Part shown: one piece after another, positions 31,878-38,453 of the stretch
Numbering within the stretch: the first letter of the stretch is position 1
Layout: the number at the start of each line of letters is the position of its first letter
Virus record (IMG/VR): IMGVR_UViG_3300044824_000144
Location: 1 to 39,743 of that record
Length of the DNA stretch: 39,743 nt
Origin: a virus
Strand: one strand, 5' to 3'
Position numbers and translations under genes: made by a program
Notes under the pieces: model-generated
What the model was told of the DNA's origin: nothing
What the model saw: only the letters and a program-made list of their open reading frames with translations
The model's database searches: none

Positions 31878-34010
31878 TCACATTTGTTGTTGAGCCATCT
31901 CCTGCCCTTGTTGAGGCATTTGCGGTTGTTGTTGATTATTTCCCATTATACTGTTTCGGAAATCGTTTGCAAGTGCCGTGCGTTTAGCGTCGGCCTTTTC
32001 TTCGTTTTCTTTATCTTGTTGTTGATAGTCAAACGATTCAATTTCATTCATTTTAAGCATTGATTCGACTTCACCATATTTAGCTATGACATCAACGAGT
32101 TTCTCTAATGCTTCCATCTTATCTTTAGTTGCGAGAGCTCTATTGCGTGTTATCTCACTTAGACGCTCCTCAAATAATCCTATATTACTTTCAGCACGTC
32201 CTTGTCTCTCTCTAGCGGTTGCCAGATTGGAAGTTGCTTTAGAGTATAATTCTTTGAGTTTAGCATCTTCAAATGCATGTTGAACCGCAGTTTGTTGATT
32301 TTGTAATTCTTCTGCTTGTTTCTCTTGTCCTTCTAAGAATTCAATAATTTCAGCCTTACCAGTGATATTTAGTTTAGGAATAATCATCGAAGCGGGAAAT
32401 ACTTCTCGTCCGAACCGTTCATTAATATCTAACATTTGCTGAGCTTGAAGGTTTTGTTGTGTTGGAGTTAAGTCAGAAGCTGCTACCTCTACTTGATATT
32501 TAGCAAATATCTTAGAATAGAAATGCGGGGATGGTTCTTCACCTAAATATAATGCAACTTTTGATTCATTCCAGTTATTTAAAACTATTTGTAATAACAC
32601 ATCACCTAATAGTTTGTCTGAAAAGTCCCATTGATCAAAATATTTCTGAAATACCATTAAATTAGCAGCTTGTTTCATCAACAACGTCAATGAAGATATT
32701 TGCTTGTCATTTTGTCCAGAAAAGTTTTCTAAGTTAATTCCAGAGGTTTGGAAAATTAAATCCGACATTTGTTGAGCTAATGCTAAATCAGACTCGGGAA
32801 CTGGATTAGGTAGAATCTTCTCTACGTCGGTCATTTCATAACCTTCGTTGATAACGATATCGTATCCCGTCCCTTTCTTTAGATTGTCCTCATTAGCAAC
32901 TGCACCAGACTTACGTTTATATCCTGAATTAATCGTTGCAGCAGATATATCGTTATTATTGATTACTTTATAGTTAAATAAGAATTGACTCGATCTCATT
33001 GTACGCACTAAAGAACGTACTCTAAGCTCAGGTTGAGAGCCAAGATGAGGGTCATAATTCCAGAAATATGGAATCATAGGGCATACATCAAATCCAAGTG
33101 GATTTTCACCCTGAAACATCAATTGGTCATTTAATACTGTAGCAAGTTTCCAACACGGAACATCGACTGTTACTTCTTCCAAGTCTGGAATATGGTAAAG
33201 AATTTGTTCAAGTTGTCCATCACCACCCGCAAAGTCATAGAACTGATTAGTCGTACGACTATATAAACGTTTCTTCTTCCTTCTCCATTTATACCACACA
33301 TATGATAAGACCATAAGATCATTGCGTGCCATATTATAGTTTTCAGGAAGGAAATAAAAATTCCCATATCTTTGCGGCGTCCCTGACATTGGTTTTACTT
33401 GTTCTAGTTTATCAGGGAATCGAGATTCTGCTTCTTTTTTAGAAATATATTCTTGACACCATACGAAATTCGCATCATTCATATCTGGCGACCTAAAGAA
33501 CGGGTCAATGATAAATGAATTACTTTCCCAAATTTTAACTTTAAGTTCACCTTGTGCTTGATCGCTGCTAGCATAGTCTAAATATGGCTGTGCAAGTACC
33601 ATTCCAGATACACAAGAAAGCTCTTTAGCTTTGCTTTTTTGTTCGTGAATGCAACCAACATTTGCAGCATGTGTGATGATTCTTGTATATTGATCTGTCG
33701 TTAGTGGGTCTGCGCCTTCGGTAGCAATATAATTAAAGTTTTTTCTATGTTGTCTCTCGAATCCAGTAACCATATTCACAGGTTGTTGTATGAGATTAAA
33801 ATAATATTGCTGAGAAGAAGTAGAATTGAAATTAAAATGGCGATTTACAAAACTCTGCGAACCTGCATAGAACATTTCATCAATATGAGATTCATTCCAG
33901 CGCACTTGTTCAAGTGGTTGAAATTTACTATATAAATTGTCTAACCATTGCCTGACATTGCCTCGATTAGGTTCTACGGAATTGTTCCAAGGGGGAGAGT
34001 AAAATGACGT
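31878..34010 (-). CDS. Portal protein, P22-like, apparent ACG start
   Basis: This is a ~710-residue protein. The body (MVTGFERQHRKNFNYI, YWNEADxD-like VRWNESHIDEMFYAG, IPYFWNYDPH) and a long helical C-terminus (EFLEGQEKQAEELQNQQTAV and after, Gln-rich end) fit P22-type portals. The first standard start is GTG at 33905, but without a ribosome site and inside a clearly coding stretch (NRGNVRQWLDNLYSKFQPLE). The frame stays open upstream for 37 more codons to a TAG. The best-placed first codon is ACG at 34010, after AAAAAGG-TTAGG. Either ACG initiates, or the sequence differs from the real ATG by one base. Confidence 0.85.
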   Translation of the reverse strand, partial: TSFYSPPWNNSVEPNRGNVRQWLDNLYSKFQPLEQVRWNESHIDEMFYAGSQSFVNRHFNFNSTSSQQYYFNLIQQPVNMVTGFERQHRKNFNYIATEGADPLTTDQYTRIITHAANVGCIHEQKSKAKELSCVSGMVLAQPYLDYASSDQAQGELKVKIWESNSFIIDPFFRSPDMNDANFVWCQEYISKKEAESRFPDKLEQVKPMSGTPQRYGNFYFLPENYNMARNDLMVLSYVWYKWRRKKKRLYSRTTNQFYDFAGGDGQLEQILYHIPDLEEVTVDVPCWKLATVLNDQLMFQGENPLGFDVCPMIPYFWNYDPHLGSQPELRVRSLVRTMRSSQFLFNYKVINNNDISAATINSGYKRKSGAVANEDNLKKGTGYDIVINEGYEMTDVEKILPNPVPESDLALAQQMSDLIFQTSGINLENFSGQNDKQISSLTLLMKQAANLMVFQKYFDQWDFSDKLLGDVLLQIVLNNWNESKVALYLGEEPSPHFYSKIFAKYQVEVAASDLTPTQQNLQAQQMLDINERFGREVFPASMIIPKLNITGKAEIIEFLEGQEKQAEELQNQQTAVQHAFEDAKLKELYSKATSNLATARERQGRAESNIGLFEERLSEITRNRALATKDKMEALEKLVDVIAKYGEVESMLKMNEIESFDYQQQDKENEEKADAKRTALANDFRNSIMGNNQQQPQMPQQGQEMAQQQM

Positions 34011-34099
34011 ATCTACCTAACCTTTTTAATAAAGTTGATAGGACGACATATATACTAAAGAATTTATTATAGCAATAGACTAAATATGTATTTTTTTAT

Positions 34100-34255
34100 T
34101 TAAGGTTCATGATGATTTTCCATCAAAATCAAATGTACATTTTCAGGTTTTAAAAATAGTTTCCAATGGCATTTAGTACATGCCCAATGTTCTCCATGCC
34201 AAGGATAATCATCTTCATGAAACTTTAATTTACTTGAGCAATTCTCACATTTCAT
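34100..34255 (-). CDS. Small zinc-ribbon protein
   Basis: This 51-residue protein has CENC at residues 3-6 and CTKC near 26-29, with Trp/His-rich surroundings (DDYPWHGEHWACTKCHWK). It overlaps the end of the upstream gene by eleven bases in another frame; an extra ATG one codon earlier is possible. Located between terL and the portal. Unknown role. Confidence 0.6.
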   Translation of the reverse strand: MKCENCSSKLKFHEDDYPWHGEHWACTKCHWKLFLKPENVHLILMENHHEP

Positions 34256-34463
34256 CATGTTCATAATCAAACTCGGCATTTTCTACTATAAAACCAATAA
34301 ATGCTTCCTTAGGAATTTTAAAACTAAGGGCAGCAATGTTTAAAGTTGTTGATAAAATCTCTATAGCTTCAGGATATTCAATTTTTCTTGTTATGAAAAT
34401 ATCTAATATCTCCCTTGATATTTTTATTTTATCATCAATACTAAGTTCTTCTTGTTGGCTCAT
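34245..34463 (-). CDS. Small helical protein downstream of terL
   Basis: This 72-residue acidic, helical protein (DDKIKISREILDIFITRKIE, EAIEILSTTLNIAALSFKIP) is unrecognised. Its second helix pair vaguely resembles the small tandem paralogues on the other side of terL. The ATG lies inside the last 23 bases of terL, so translation is coupled to it. Confidence 0.65.
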   Translation of the reverse strand: MSQQEELSIDDKIKISREILDIFITRKIEYPEAIEILSTTLNIAALSFKIPKEAFIGFIVENAEFDYEHDEM

Positions 34464-35727
34464 ATCTATTCCTTAGGAAAGTGTCTGCTTGTTCTTTCTC
34501 TTTGTATGGATCATATGTATTCACTTTGTGCGAAGCAACGGCATATCTTAAGGCATCGATGGCGTGGTCGTTCTTCTTAATAGGTTTATCTTCGCCTTTC
34601 TCTGCTGCCTTAGAATCCCAAACATATCCTTCGATTTCCTTAATGAGATTAACACACTCATCCATTACAAATAAATTACCTTTTTTCATCTCAGAAGTCA
34701 TGATCCTGATACCATCCTCGACGTCATTGTTGGCATTCACAACATGAACTCCTAGGCGTTGTAATTCTAGTCTAAAAGACGCAGCGCTTGGGTCCATGTA
34801 AAGCTGCTTTACATCATATGGTTCTAGAAACTCTTGGATATCTCTTGCAAATTCACTATTTGTCTTTTGTCTTCCTTGTACTTTAGGGTCCCAATAGTAT
34901 TCCTTCTCTACCCACATTACTTTTCCTGTCTGAGTGCGCATACCTGTCGATACGCCCACCAAAATACACGCGAAGGGATTAACAGCACCATAATCAATGC
35001 CTGCAATCCAATAATCAGCGCCTGCAGGAGGGCGAGAGCATACATATATACTGTGGTCAAAGAAATCAAAAATAGATCCTTCAGCCAAGCACCACATCCC
35101 AAGATAATTTCTTTTATAGAATAAGCCTGACAAGCTGTTCTTGATTCTTTGCTTATAATCAAGATCAACGAAAGGATTATCATCGAGAGTAAAATGAAGT
35201 TCATAATAGTTTTTGTCTCCTGCAATTGCTTTATCAATCCATTTCTTAATCTTATGCGATGGATAGGACGGATTCATACTAGCAAAACCACGACTATGTG
35301 ATGGCGATAAACGTGTGTCAATCATGTCAATAATCGATTCTGGATAAAGAGTCATTTCATCACATAAAACTAAAGAATATGTATCACCTTGAAAATTTTG
35401 AATCGCTCCTTCATCTTTAGCACCCAAAACAGTTATAGTCTTATCTTTAAATCTAAGCTTTCTATTACTCCATGTGCAAAATGGTCTAAAGATAGCCATC
35501 TCTTTTGAGTTTAAAATAAGTGTTATAACATTACGATAGGCTGTTTCTGACGTGTGGCCCACAATATATATTTTTGAATCCGGGCATTCATTTACTGCTT
35601 GCATAAAAGCAAAGGTCGTTGCTACAGTTTTACCAGATCGCACAGAGCCGTGCGTGATGTTCCATTTGCAAGTGCAATTTGCTACAAATTCGAGTTGTTT
35701 TGGGGATAATAATGGAGTCATATCCAT
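34441..35727 (-). CDS. terL: Terminase large subunit
   Basis: This 428-residue DNA-packaging motor has an ATPase with a Walker A-type GSVRSGKT (27-34), a Walker B region ending LCDE (D123, E124), and a C-terminal RNase-H-like nuclease with the first acidic residue in IAGIDYGAVNPFA, the second in QLYMDPSAASF and the last in DHAIDALRYAV. It cuts and translocates DNA into the head with terS and portal. The length is normal for P22/T7-like terminases of this kind. The ATG is only 23 bases from the divergent start of a plus-strand island. Confidence 0.95.
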   Translation of the reverse strand: MDMTPLLSPKQLEFVANCTCKWNITHGSVRSGKTVATTFAFMQAVNECPDSKIYIVGHTSETAYRNVITLILNSKEMAIFRPFCTWSNRKLRFKDKTITVLGAKDEGAIQNFQGDTYSLVLCDEMTLYPESIIDMIDTRLSPSHSRGFASMNPSYPSHKIKKWIDKAIAGDKNYYELHFTLDDNPFVDLDYKQRIKNSLSGLFYKRNYLGMWCLAEGSIFDFFDHSIYVCSRPPAGADYWIAGIDYGAVNPFACILVGVSTGMRTQTGKVMWVEKEYYWDPKVQGRQKTNSEFARDIQEFLEPYDVKQLYMDPSAASFRLELQRLGVHVVNANNDVEDGIRIMTSEMKKGNLFVMDECVNLIKEIEGYVWDSKAAEKGEDKPIKKNDHAIDALRYAVASHKVNTYDPYKEKEQADTFLRNRYEPTRRT

Positions 35728-35750
35728 TCATATAGACAGTATAGGAATTT

Positions 35751-35957
35751 ATGGAAAGAGATAATGCAACAGATTTAATATTTAAAAGTTGTGAACAATT
35801 ATTGAATGATAACGCTATTCATCCCATGTTGGTAGCTAGGGGATATACAGCTTACGTTTTAACACTTTTAAATATGATGGATATTTCTAATGAAGAAGTT
35901 AAAAAAATAACCGATCAAATGTATGAATCCTATGTAAAAAGGGAGAAAAATGAATAA
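35751..35957 (+). CDS. Small helical protein, tandem paralogue 1
   Basis: This 68-residue protein reads DLIFKSCEQLLNDNAIHPML, VARGYTAYVLTLLNMMDISN and EEVKKITDQMYESYVKRE. It aligns over its length with the next protein (IRGYAA / VRGYAACFMSLLRFINVSDEKVKKITEEL), so the two arose by duplication. An AGGA site precedes the ATG. No family recognised. Confidence 0.68.
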   Translation: MERDNATDLIFKSCEQLLNDNAIHPMLVARGYTAYVLTLLNMMDISNEEVKKITDQMYESYVKREKNE

Positions 35958-36159
35958 AGATCGAGAAGAAGTTCAACAAATGATATTTGATTTTTGTGAA
36001 AAATTATCAGAGGATAGGGATATTCGTTATATTGATATAGTTCGTGGATATGCAGCCTGTTTTATGTCTCTTTTGAGGTTTATTAATGTTAGTGATGAAA
36101 AAGTTAAGAAAATTACTGAGGAACTGTATGAGGCTTACGTTAAGAAGAATAATAAATGA
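35950..36159 (+). CDS. Small helical protein, tandem paralogue 2
   Basis: This 69-residue protein is the closest paralogue of the preceding one: shared VRGYxA, S-x-L-x-x-x-x-x-(V/I)S-(N/D)E-x-VKKIT-x-x-(L/M)YE-(S/A)YVK. It overlaps the previous gene by eight bases and the next by four. Such repeated small genes are often specificity variants in phages, e.g. inhibitors; unproven here. Confidence 0.68.
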   Translation: MNKDREEVQQMIFDFCEKLSEDRDIRYIDIVRGYAACFMSLLRFINVSDEKVKKITEELYEAYVKKNNK

Positions 36160-36383
36160 ATGATAAATTTAAAAAAGAAAGTAAAATGCTTTATGAATTA
36201 AACGAAAAGTTTTGTAGAGAAAATAATATAGACGCAGAAATATCTATAAAATGTTTTCTGTCACTTGGTTTTTCGATAGCAGAAACTGCTGGAGTTGATA
36301 TTAAACAATTAAAAAAAATTATTAATATTCTTTTTGATTCATATATTTATTATTCTGCTAATGAAGAGGACAAAGATGAATAA
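36156..36383 (+). CDS. Small helical protein, tandem paralogue 3 (diverged)
   Basis: This 75-residue protein keeps the layout of the two preceding ones: an N-terminal helix, a central IKCFLSLGFSIAETAGVDI stretch aligned to RGYxAxxxxLLxxxxxS, and a C-terminal helix LKKIINILFDSYIYY matching VKKITxxxYExYVK, but with low identity. It overlaps both neighbours. Unknown function. Confidence 0.65.
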   Translation: MNDKFKKESKMLYELNEKFCRENNIDAEISIKCFLSLGFSIAETAGVDIKQLKKIINILFDSYIYYSANEEDKDE

Positions 36384-36591
36384 TGAATTATGTTCCAAGT
36401 GCAAAGAAAGACTAAAACAAAACCTTTACTCTATTAAACAAATGCTTGCTACTTTAGATAATTTGCCTAGTCATGTAATGCAGCAACCTGTAAATCATTA
36501 TGACTTTTATTCTACTTTTTCTTTAATCTCAGAGATTTTAGAAGATTTGTCTTGTAAATCTGATATTTGTCCCATTAAAGATGAAAACTGA
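36376..36591 (+). CDS. Hypothetical protein antisense to the end of terS
   Basis: This 71-residue protein starts ELCSKCKERLKQNLYSIKQM and has two more cysteines near its end (CKSDIC), a possible zinc pair. I chose the ATG with a GAGGA site; an in-frame upstream start lies in the preceding gene. Its last 85 bases are antisense to the last 28 codons of terS; both frames look used, so one of them may have been extended. Confidence 0.62.
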   Translation: MNNELCSKCKERLKQNLYSIKQMLATLDNLPSHVMQQPVNHYDFYSTFSLISEILEDLSCKSDICPIKDEN

Positions 36592-37025
36592 GTATTAATT
36601 TCTTCGCTTACTAGAGTTGTATTTTCATTCTTCTTAGCTATAGTATAGTCGATTTCTTTTTGTTTTTGTTCCCATTCATGATCACGAATTTCCTTAAAGT
36701 AAATGCCTAGAAAACGAGATCCATATGCAGTAGATAGATTCTTATTTTTCATGGTTCTTTTGCCTATCCAATCCATAGCAGCTTTATAATAAGAGGAAAA
36801 GCATGGCCTTGAACAAACGGAGTCTTTCCAATAATCTCTATCAATTCTTTTAATTTCGGAATACCATTCAGATAAGTGAACAACGTCACATTTCTTATCA
36901 GCATCACAATCTTTCATCCACTGCAAAAGTTCTTCTCCCATAACGATTAATTCGTCATTAGAGAAGCCTTCTTTTGGCGGTCTTCCATAACCTACGCCAA
37001 GTTTATTACCTTTCTCAAATGCCAT
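36507..37025 (-). CDS. terS: Terminase small subunit (probable)
   Basis: This 172-residue protein starts AFEKGNKLGVGYGRPPKEGF, the Gly/Lys/Pro-rich opening typical of many small terminases, followed by a helical DNA-binding part with CFSSYYKAAMDWIGKRT and a long C-terminal coiled coil (SSLMGQISDLQDKSSKISEI). It lies before terL in the late order, though a plus-strand island separates the two. An AACAGGAG site precedes the ATG. It recognises viral DNA for packaging. Confidence 0.75.
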   Translation of the reverse strand: MAFEKGNKLGVGYGRPPKEGFSNDELIVMGEELLQWMKDCDADKKCDVVHLSEWYSEIKRIDRDYWKDSVCSRPCFSSYYKAAMDWIGKRTMKNKNLSTAYGSRFLGIYFKEIRDHEWEQKQKEIDYTIAKKNENTTLVSEEINTQFSSLMGQISDLQDKSSKISEIKEKVE

Positions 37026-37092
37026 ATTATCTCCTGTTTAAAAATCACATTATATTATTTATATTATTTTGCAAATAAAATCACAAAAGATG

Positions 37093-37122
37093 TTGCATTA
37101 AATAGTGATATCATGTTATATT
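37093..37122 (+). promoter_or_regulatory. Candidate promoter of the 37225 island
   Basis: TTGCAT and TATATT are 18 bases apart on the plus strand. It points to a 100-base leader with a possible hairpin and then to the 77-residue gene. Confidence 0.45.
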
Positions 37123-37224
37123 GTTATCATAAAAGCGAATAAGTCTCCTTGGTGACTAGCCCTTCAAAGCTAGCAAGTCGAGCGATTAGCTAATATAAAC
37201 AACAATTAAAATAAGGAAATTAAT
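37123..37224 (+). promoter_or_regulatory. Structured leader of the 37225 island
   Basis: In this ~100-base leader CTAGC and GCTAG pair around an 8-base loop, and nearby GACT/AGTC and GCTA/TAGC segments allow other foldings. The stretch is less AT-rich than its surroundings. It may be a 5' regulatory RNA or a small RNA; no known riboswitch was recognised and no tRNA fold fits. Confidence 0.35.
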
Positions 37225-37458
37225 ATGCAATTTGCATTTTATAACGATAATGGTTTTATTTCAGGTCTTCATGATGTTCAAGAAGAAATTAACGAAATTT
37301 CTATTTGCCCAGCTACACAAAAACCGTATGGAGAAAGTGTGAATGATTATGAAATTATGGATATATATGAAATATTAAACGATTTTAGAATTTTACAATA
37401 CTTAGCTAAAGATTATCCAGACGATCTTGTAAAAGCTATAAGACTTATGGAGATATAA
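37225..37458 (+). CDS. Hypothetical acidic protein
   Basis: This 77-residue acidic protein (FISGLHDVQEEINEISICPA, then YEILNDFRILQYLAKDYPDD) is unrecognised. An AAGGA site precedes the ATG. It is divergent from terS and followed two bases later by a ribbon-helix-helix protein gene. This pair has the layout of an acidic protein plus small DNA-binding partner. Confidence 0.65.
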   Translation: MQFAFYNDNGFISGLHDVQEEINEISICPATQKPYGESVNDYEIMDIYEILNDFRILQYLAKDYPDDLVKAIRLMEI

Positions 37459-37459
37459 A

Positions 37460-37624
37460 ATGTCTAAACTTAAATTAATATCATTAAGATTACCTGAGGA
37501 TTTACACACTCAGGCAAAGATGTTATGTGTGATTAAAAAGATTTCTTTGCAAAAATTTGTAAGTGATCTTATTGAAAAAGAAGTTTTCAAACAAGGAATT
37601 GTTGTTGAAAAGATAGAATGTTGA
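37460..37624 (+). CDS. Ribbon-helix-helix (Arc/CopG-like) DNA-binding protein
   Basis: This 54-residue protein has a beta strand (KLISLRLPED), a first helix (LHTQAKMLCVIKK) and a second (SLQKFVSDLIEKEV): the Arc/CopG/MetJ fold. Such proteins dimerise and repress by placing the paired strands in the major groove. With the acidic 77-residue gene before it, it could form an antitoxin-like or regulatory pair, but no toxin motif was seen. Likely target: the 37026-37224 gap between terS and this island. Confidence 0.72.
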   Translation: MSKLKLISLRLPEDLHTQAKMLCVIKKISLQKFVSDLIEKEVFKQGIVVEKIEC

Positions 37625-37630
37625 TATACC

Positions 37631-37674
37631 GAAGTTAAAATAAGCTAAGTAAAATCCATGCTTATTTTAATTTC
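37631..37674. terminator. Long AT-rich inverted repeat between convergent genes
   Basis: Fifteen-base arms (GAAGTTAAAATAAGC and GCTTATTTTAATTTC) pair with a single G-T wobble around a 14-base loop. The element lies at the meeting point of the plus-strand island and the end of the early operon and overlaps the last codons of the minus-strand gene. It probably terminates in both directions, although no clear T-run follows. Confidence 0.5.
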
Positions 37675-37833
37675 AATATGATCAGGGTCGCCGTTAAAAT
37701 TAGCTAAAGTTTGATCAATACAGTCTTTAATTATTGGGTCGACTTCGCTAGTTGTTATTTCATCATAGATAATAAATTTCTTTCTTAAAGACTTTTCATC
37801 ATCTTTGATGATTACTGTTAATTCAGACAACAT
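37645..37833 (-). CDS. Hypothetical protein, last gene of early operon
   Basis: This 62-residue acidic protein (TVIIKDDEKSLRKKFIIYDE, DPIIKDCIDQTLANFNGDPD) is unrecognised; beta-rich start and a helix in the middle. The ATG overlaps the previous TAA (TAATG). Confidence 0.62.
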   Translation of the reverse strand: MLSELTVIIKDDEKSLRKKFIIYDEITTSEVDPIIKDCIDQTLANFNGDPDHIEIKISMDFT

Positions 37834-37961
37834 TATTTTTTACCCTTTTTCATTTCCTTATCACACTTCTCAATTTTTTTATCGCGCGGTTTGTCTTTCT
37901 TAACAAGCGTATCCATCATTTTATCCATCTTTTGCTTATCTTTCTTTATAATTCTGTCCAT
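37833..37961 (-). CDS. Small Lys-rich protein
   Basis: This 42-residue protein is nearly half Lys/Asp/Met (MDRIIKKDKQKMDKMMDT) with one cysteine. It overlaps the end of the DUF1064 gene by 16 bases and the next gene by one. Comparable basic micro-proteins occur elsewhere in this genome. Function unknown. Confidence 0.6.
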   Translation of the reverse strand: MDRIIKKDKQKMDKMMDTLVKKDKPRDKKIEKCDKEMKKGKK

Positions 37962-38350
37962 TTAAAATCCTTTTGAGTTACAATCTTTATTTTAATAGGA
38001 TAAAGGTCTTCAACTTGTTTTATTTTAAGTATTGATGTTGAAGTCATTTTACCCTTAGTATCGATGAATTCAACAGTACCATCCGACAGAAATACAGTAA
38101 AGTCATTAAAATAATGAGTATTACCAGGAAGATCCCATCGTGTTTGTGTGAGGAAGAAGATGACATGTCCGACATTTTGCCAAACTTTTAATTGATCATA
38201 GTATCGTCTTTCGAGTTTGGAAGGAAATTTCTTTCCATCTCTTTCGCAACGAACCGCATTAAATTTGTGTTTAGTCTTATGCTTATATTCATTAGCTAAA
38301 CTTGTTACATGTTTTTGTTGAATCAAATTTGTCACATCTTGTGAATTCAT
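37946..38350 (-). CDS. DUF1064-family phage nuclease-like protein
   Basis: The protein is 134 residues. The core KFNAVRCERDGKKFPSKLERR, TQTRWDLPGNTHYFNDFTVF and DGTVEFIDTKGK fits DUF1064 (PF06356), a PD-(D/E)XK-like family in phages. E47 (SKLE), D in FNDF and the E/D-x-K of EFIDTKGK are the likely active residues. It may be an endonuclease for recombination intermediates. A GGAGG site precedes the ATG. Confidence 0.82.
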   Translation of the reverse strand: MNSQDVTNLIQQKHVTSLANEYKHKTKHKFNAVRCERDGKKFPSKLERRYYDQLKVWQNVGHVIFFLTQTRWDLPGNTHYFNDFTVFLSDGTVEFIDTKGKMTSTSILKIKQVEDLYPIKIKIVTQKDFKWTEL

Positions 38351-38368
38351 ATTCCTCCAAATAATTTC

Positions 38369-38416
38369 CCAACCAGCTGAAAAACCTTAAACCCATAACG
38401 CAAAACAACTGGTTGG
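38369..38416 (-). promoter_or_regulatory. Long-stem hairpin before the DUF1064 gene
   Basis: On the minus strand CCAACCAGTTG pairs with CAGCTGGTTGG (one G-T wobble), an 11-bp stem around a ~26-base loop. The 3' arm lies about 20 bases before the GGAGG site. It overlaps the end of a tiny reading frame, so translation of that frame could open or close the stem. Confidence 0.45.
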
Positions 38417-38440
38417 TACTTTAATTGTCATTTCTTTCAT
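38387..38440 (-). CDS. 17-codon leader-type open reading frame
   Basis: A short frame MKEMTIKVPTSCFALWV follows an AAAGGA site eight bases before its ATG and stops in the loop of a hairpin in front of the DUF1064 gene. It may be a leader peptide that couples translation of the next gene or simply chance. No function can be assigned. Confidence 0.35.
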   Translation of the reverse strand: MKEMTIKVPTSCFALWV

Positions 38441-38453
38441 AATTCGTTTCCTT

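Noticed and set aside
31656-32283. Plus-strand frames opposite the portal end and the 87-residue gene
   Set aside because: Antisense to clearly coding genes, with Leu/Ser/Cys-rich composition typical of reverse-complement frames.
34020-34062. Portal start at an upstream in-frame ATG with readthrough of TAA and TAG
   Set aside because: The ATG reading SSYQLY is in frame with the portal but two stops of different type lie between, and there is no ribosome site. A one-base start difference is simpler.
34834-35237. Open frames on both strands inside terL, including a 106-residue minus-strand frame with hydrophobic segments
   Set aside because: They lie completely inside the well-supported terminase gene, without ribosome sites, and look like shadows of its codons.
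37139-37199. tRNA-like sequence in the leader of the 37225 island
   Set aside because: A short stem-loop is present, but no acceptor, anticodon and T-arm arrangement could be formed and no GTTCRA motif is in place.
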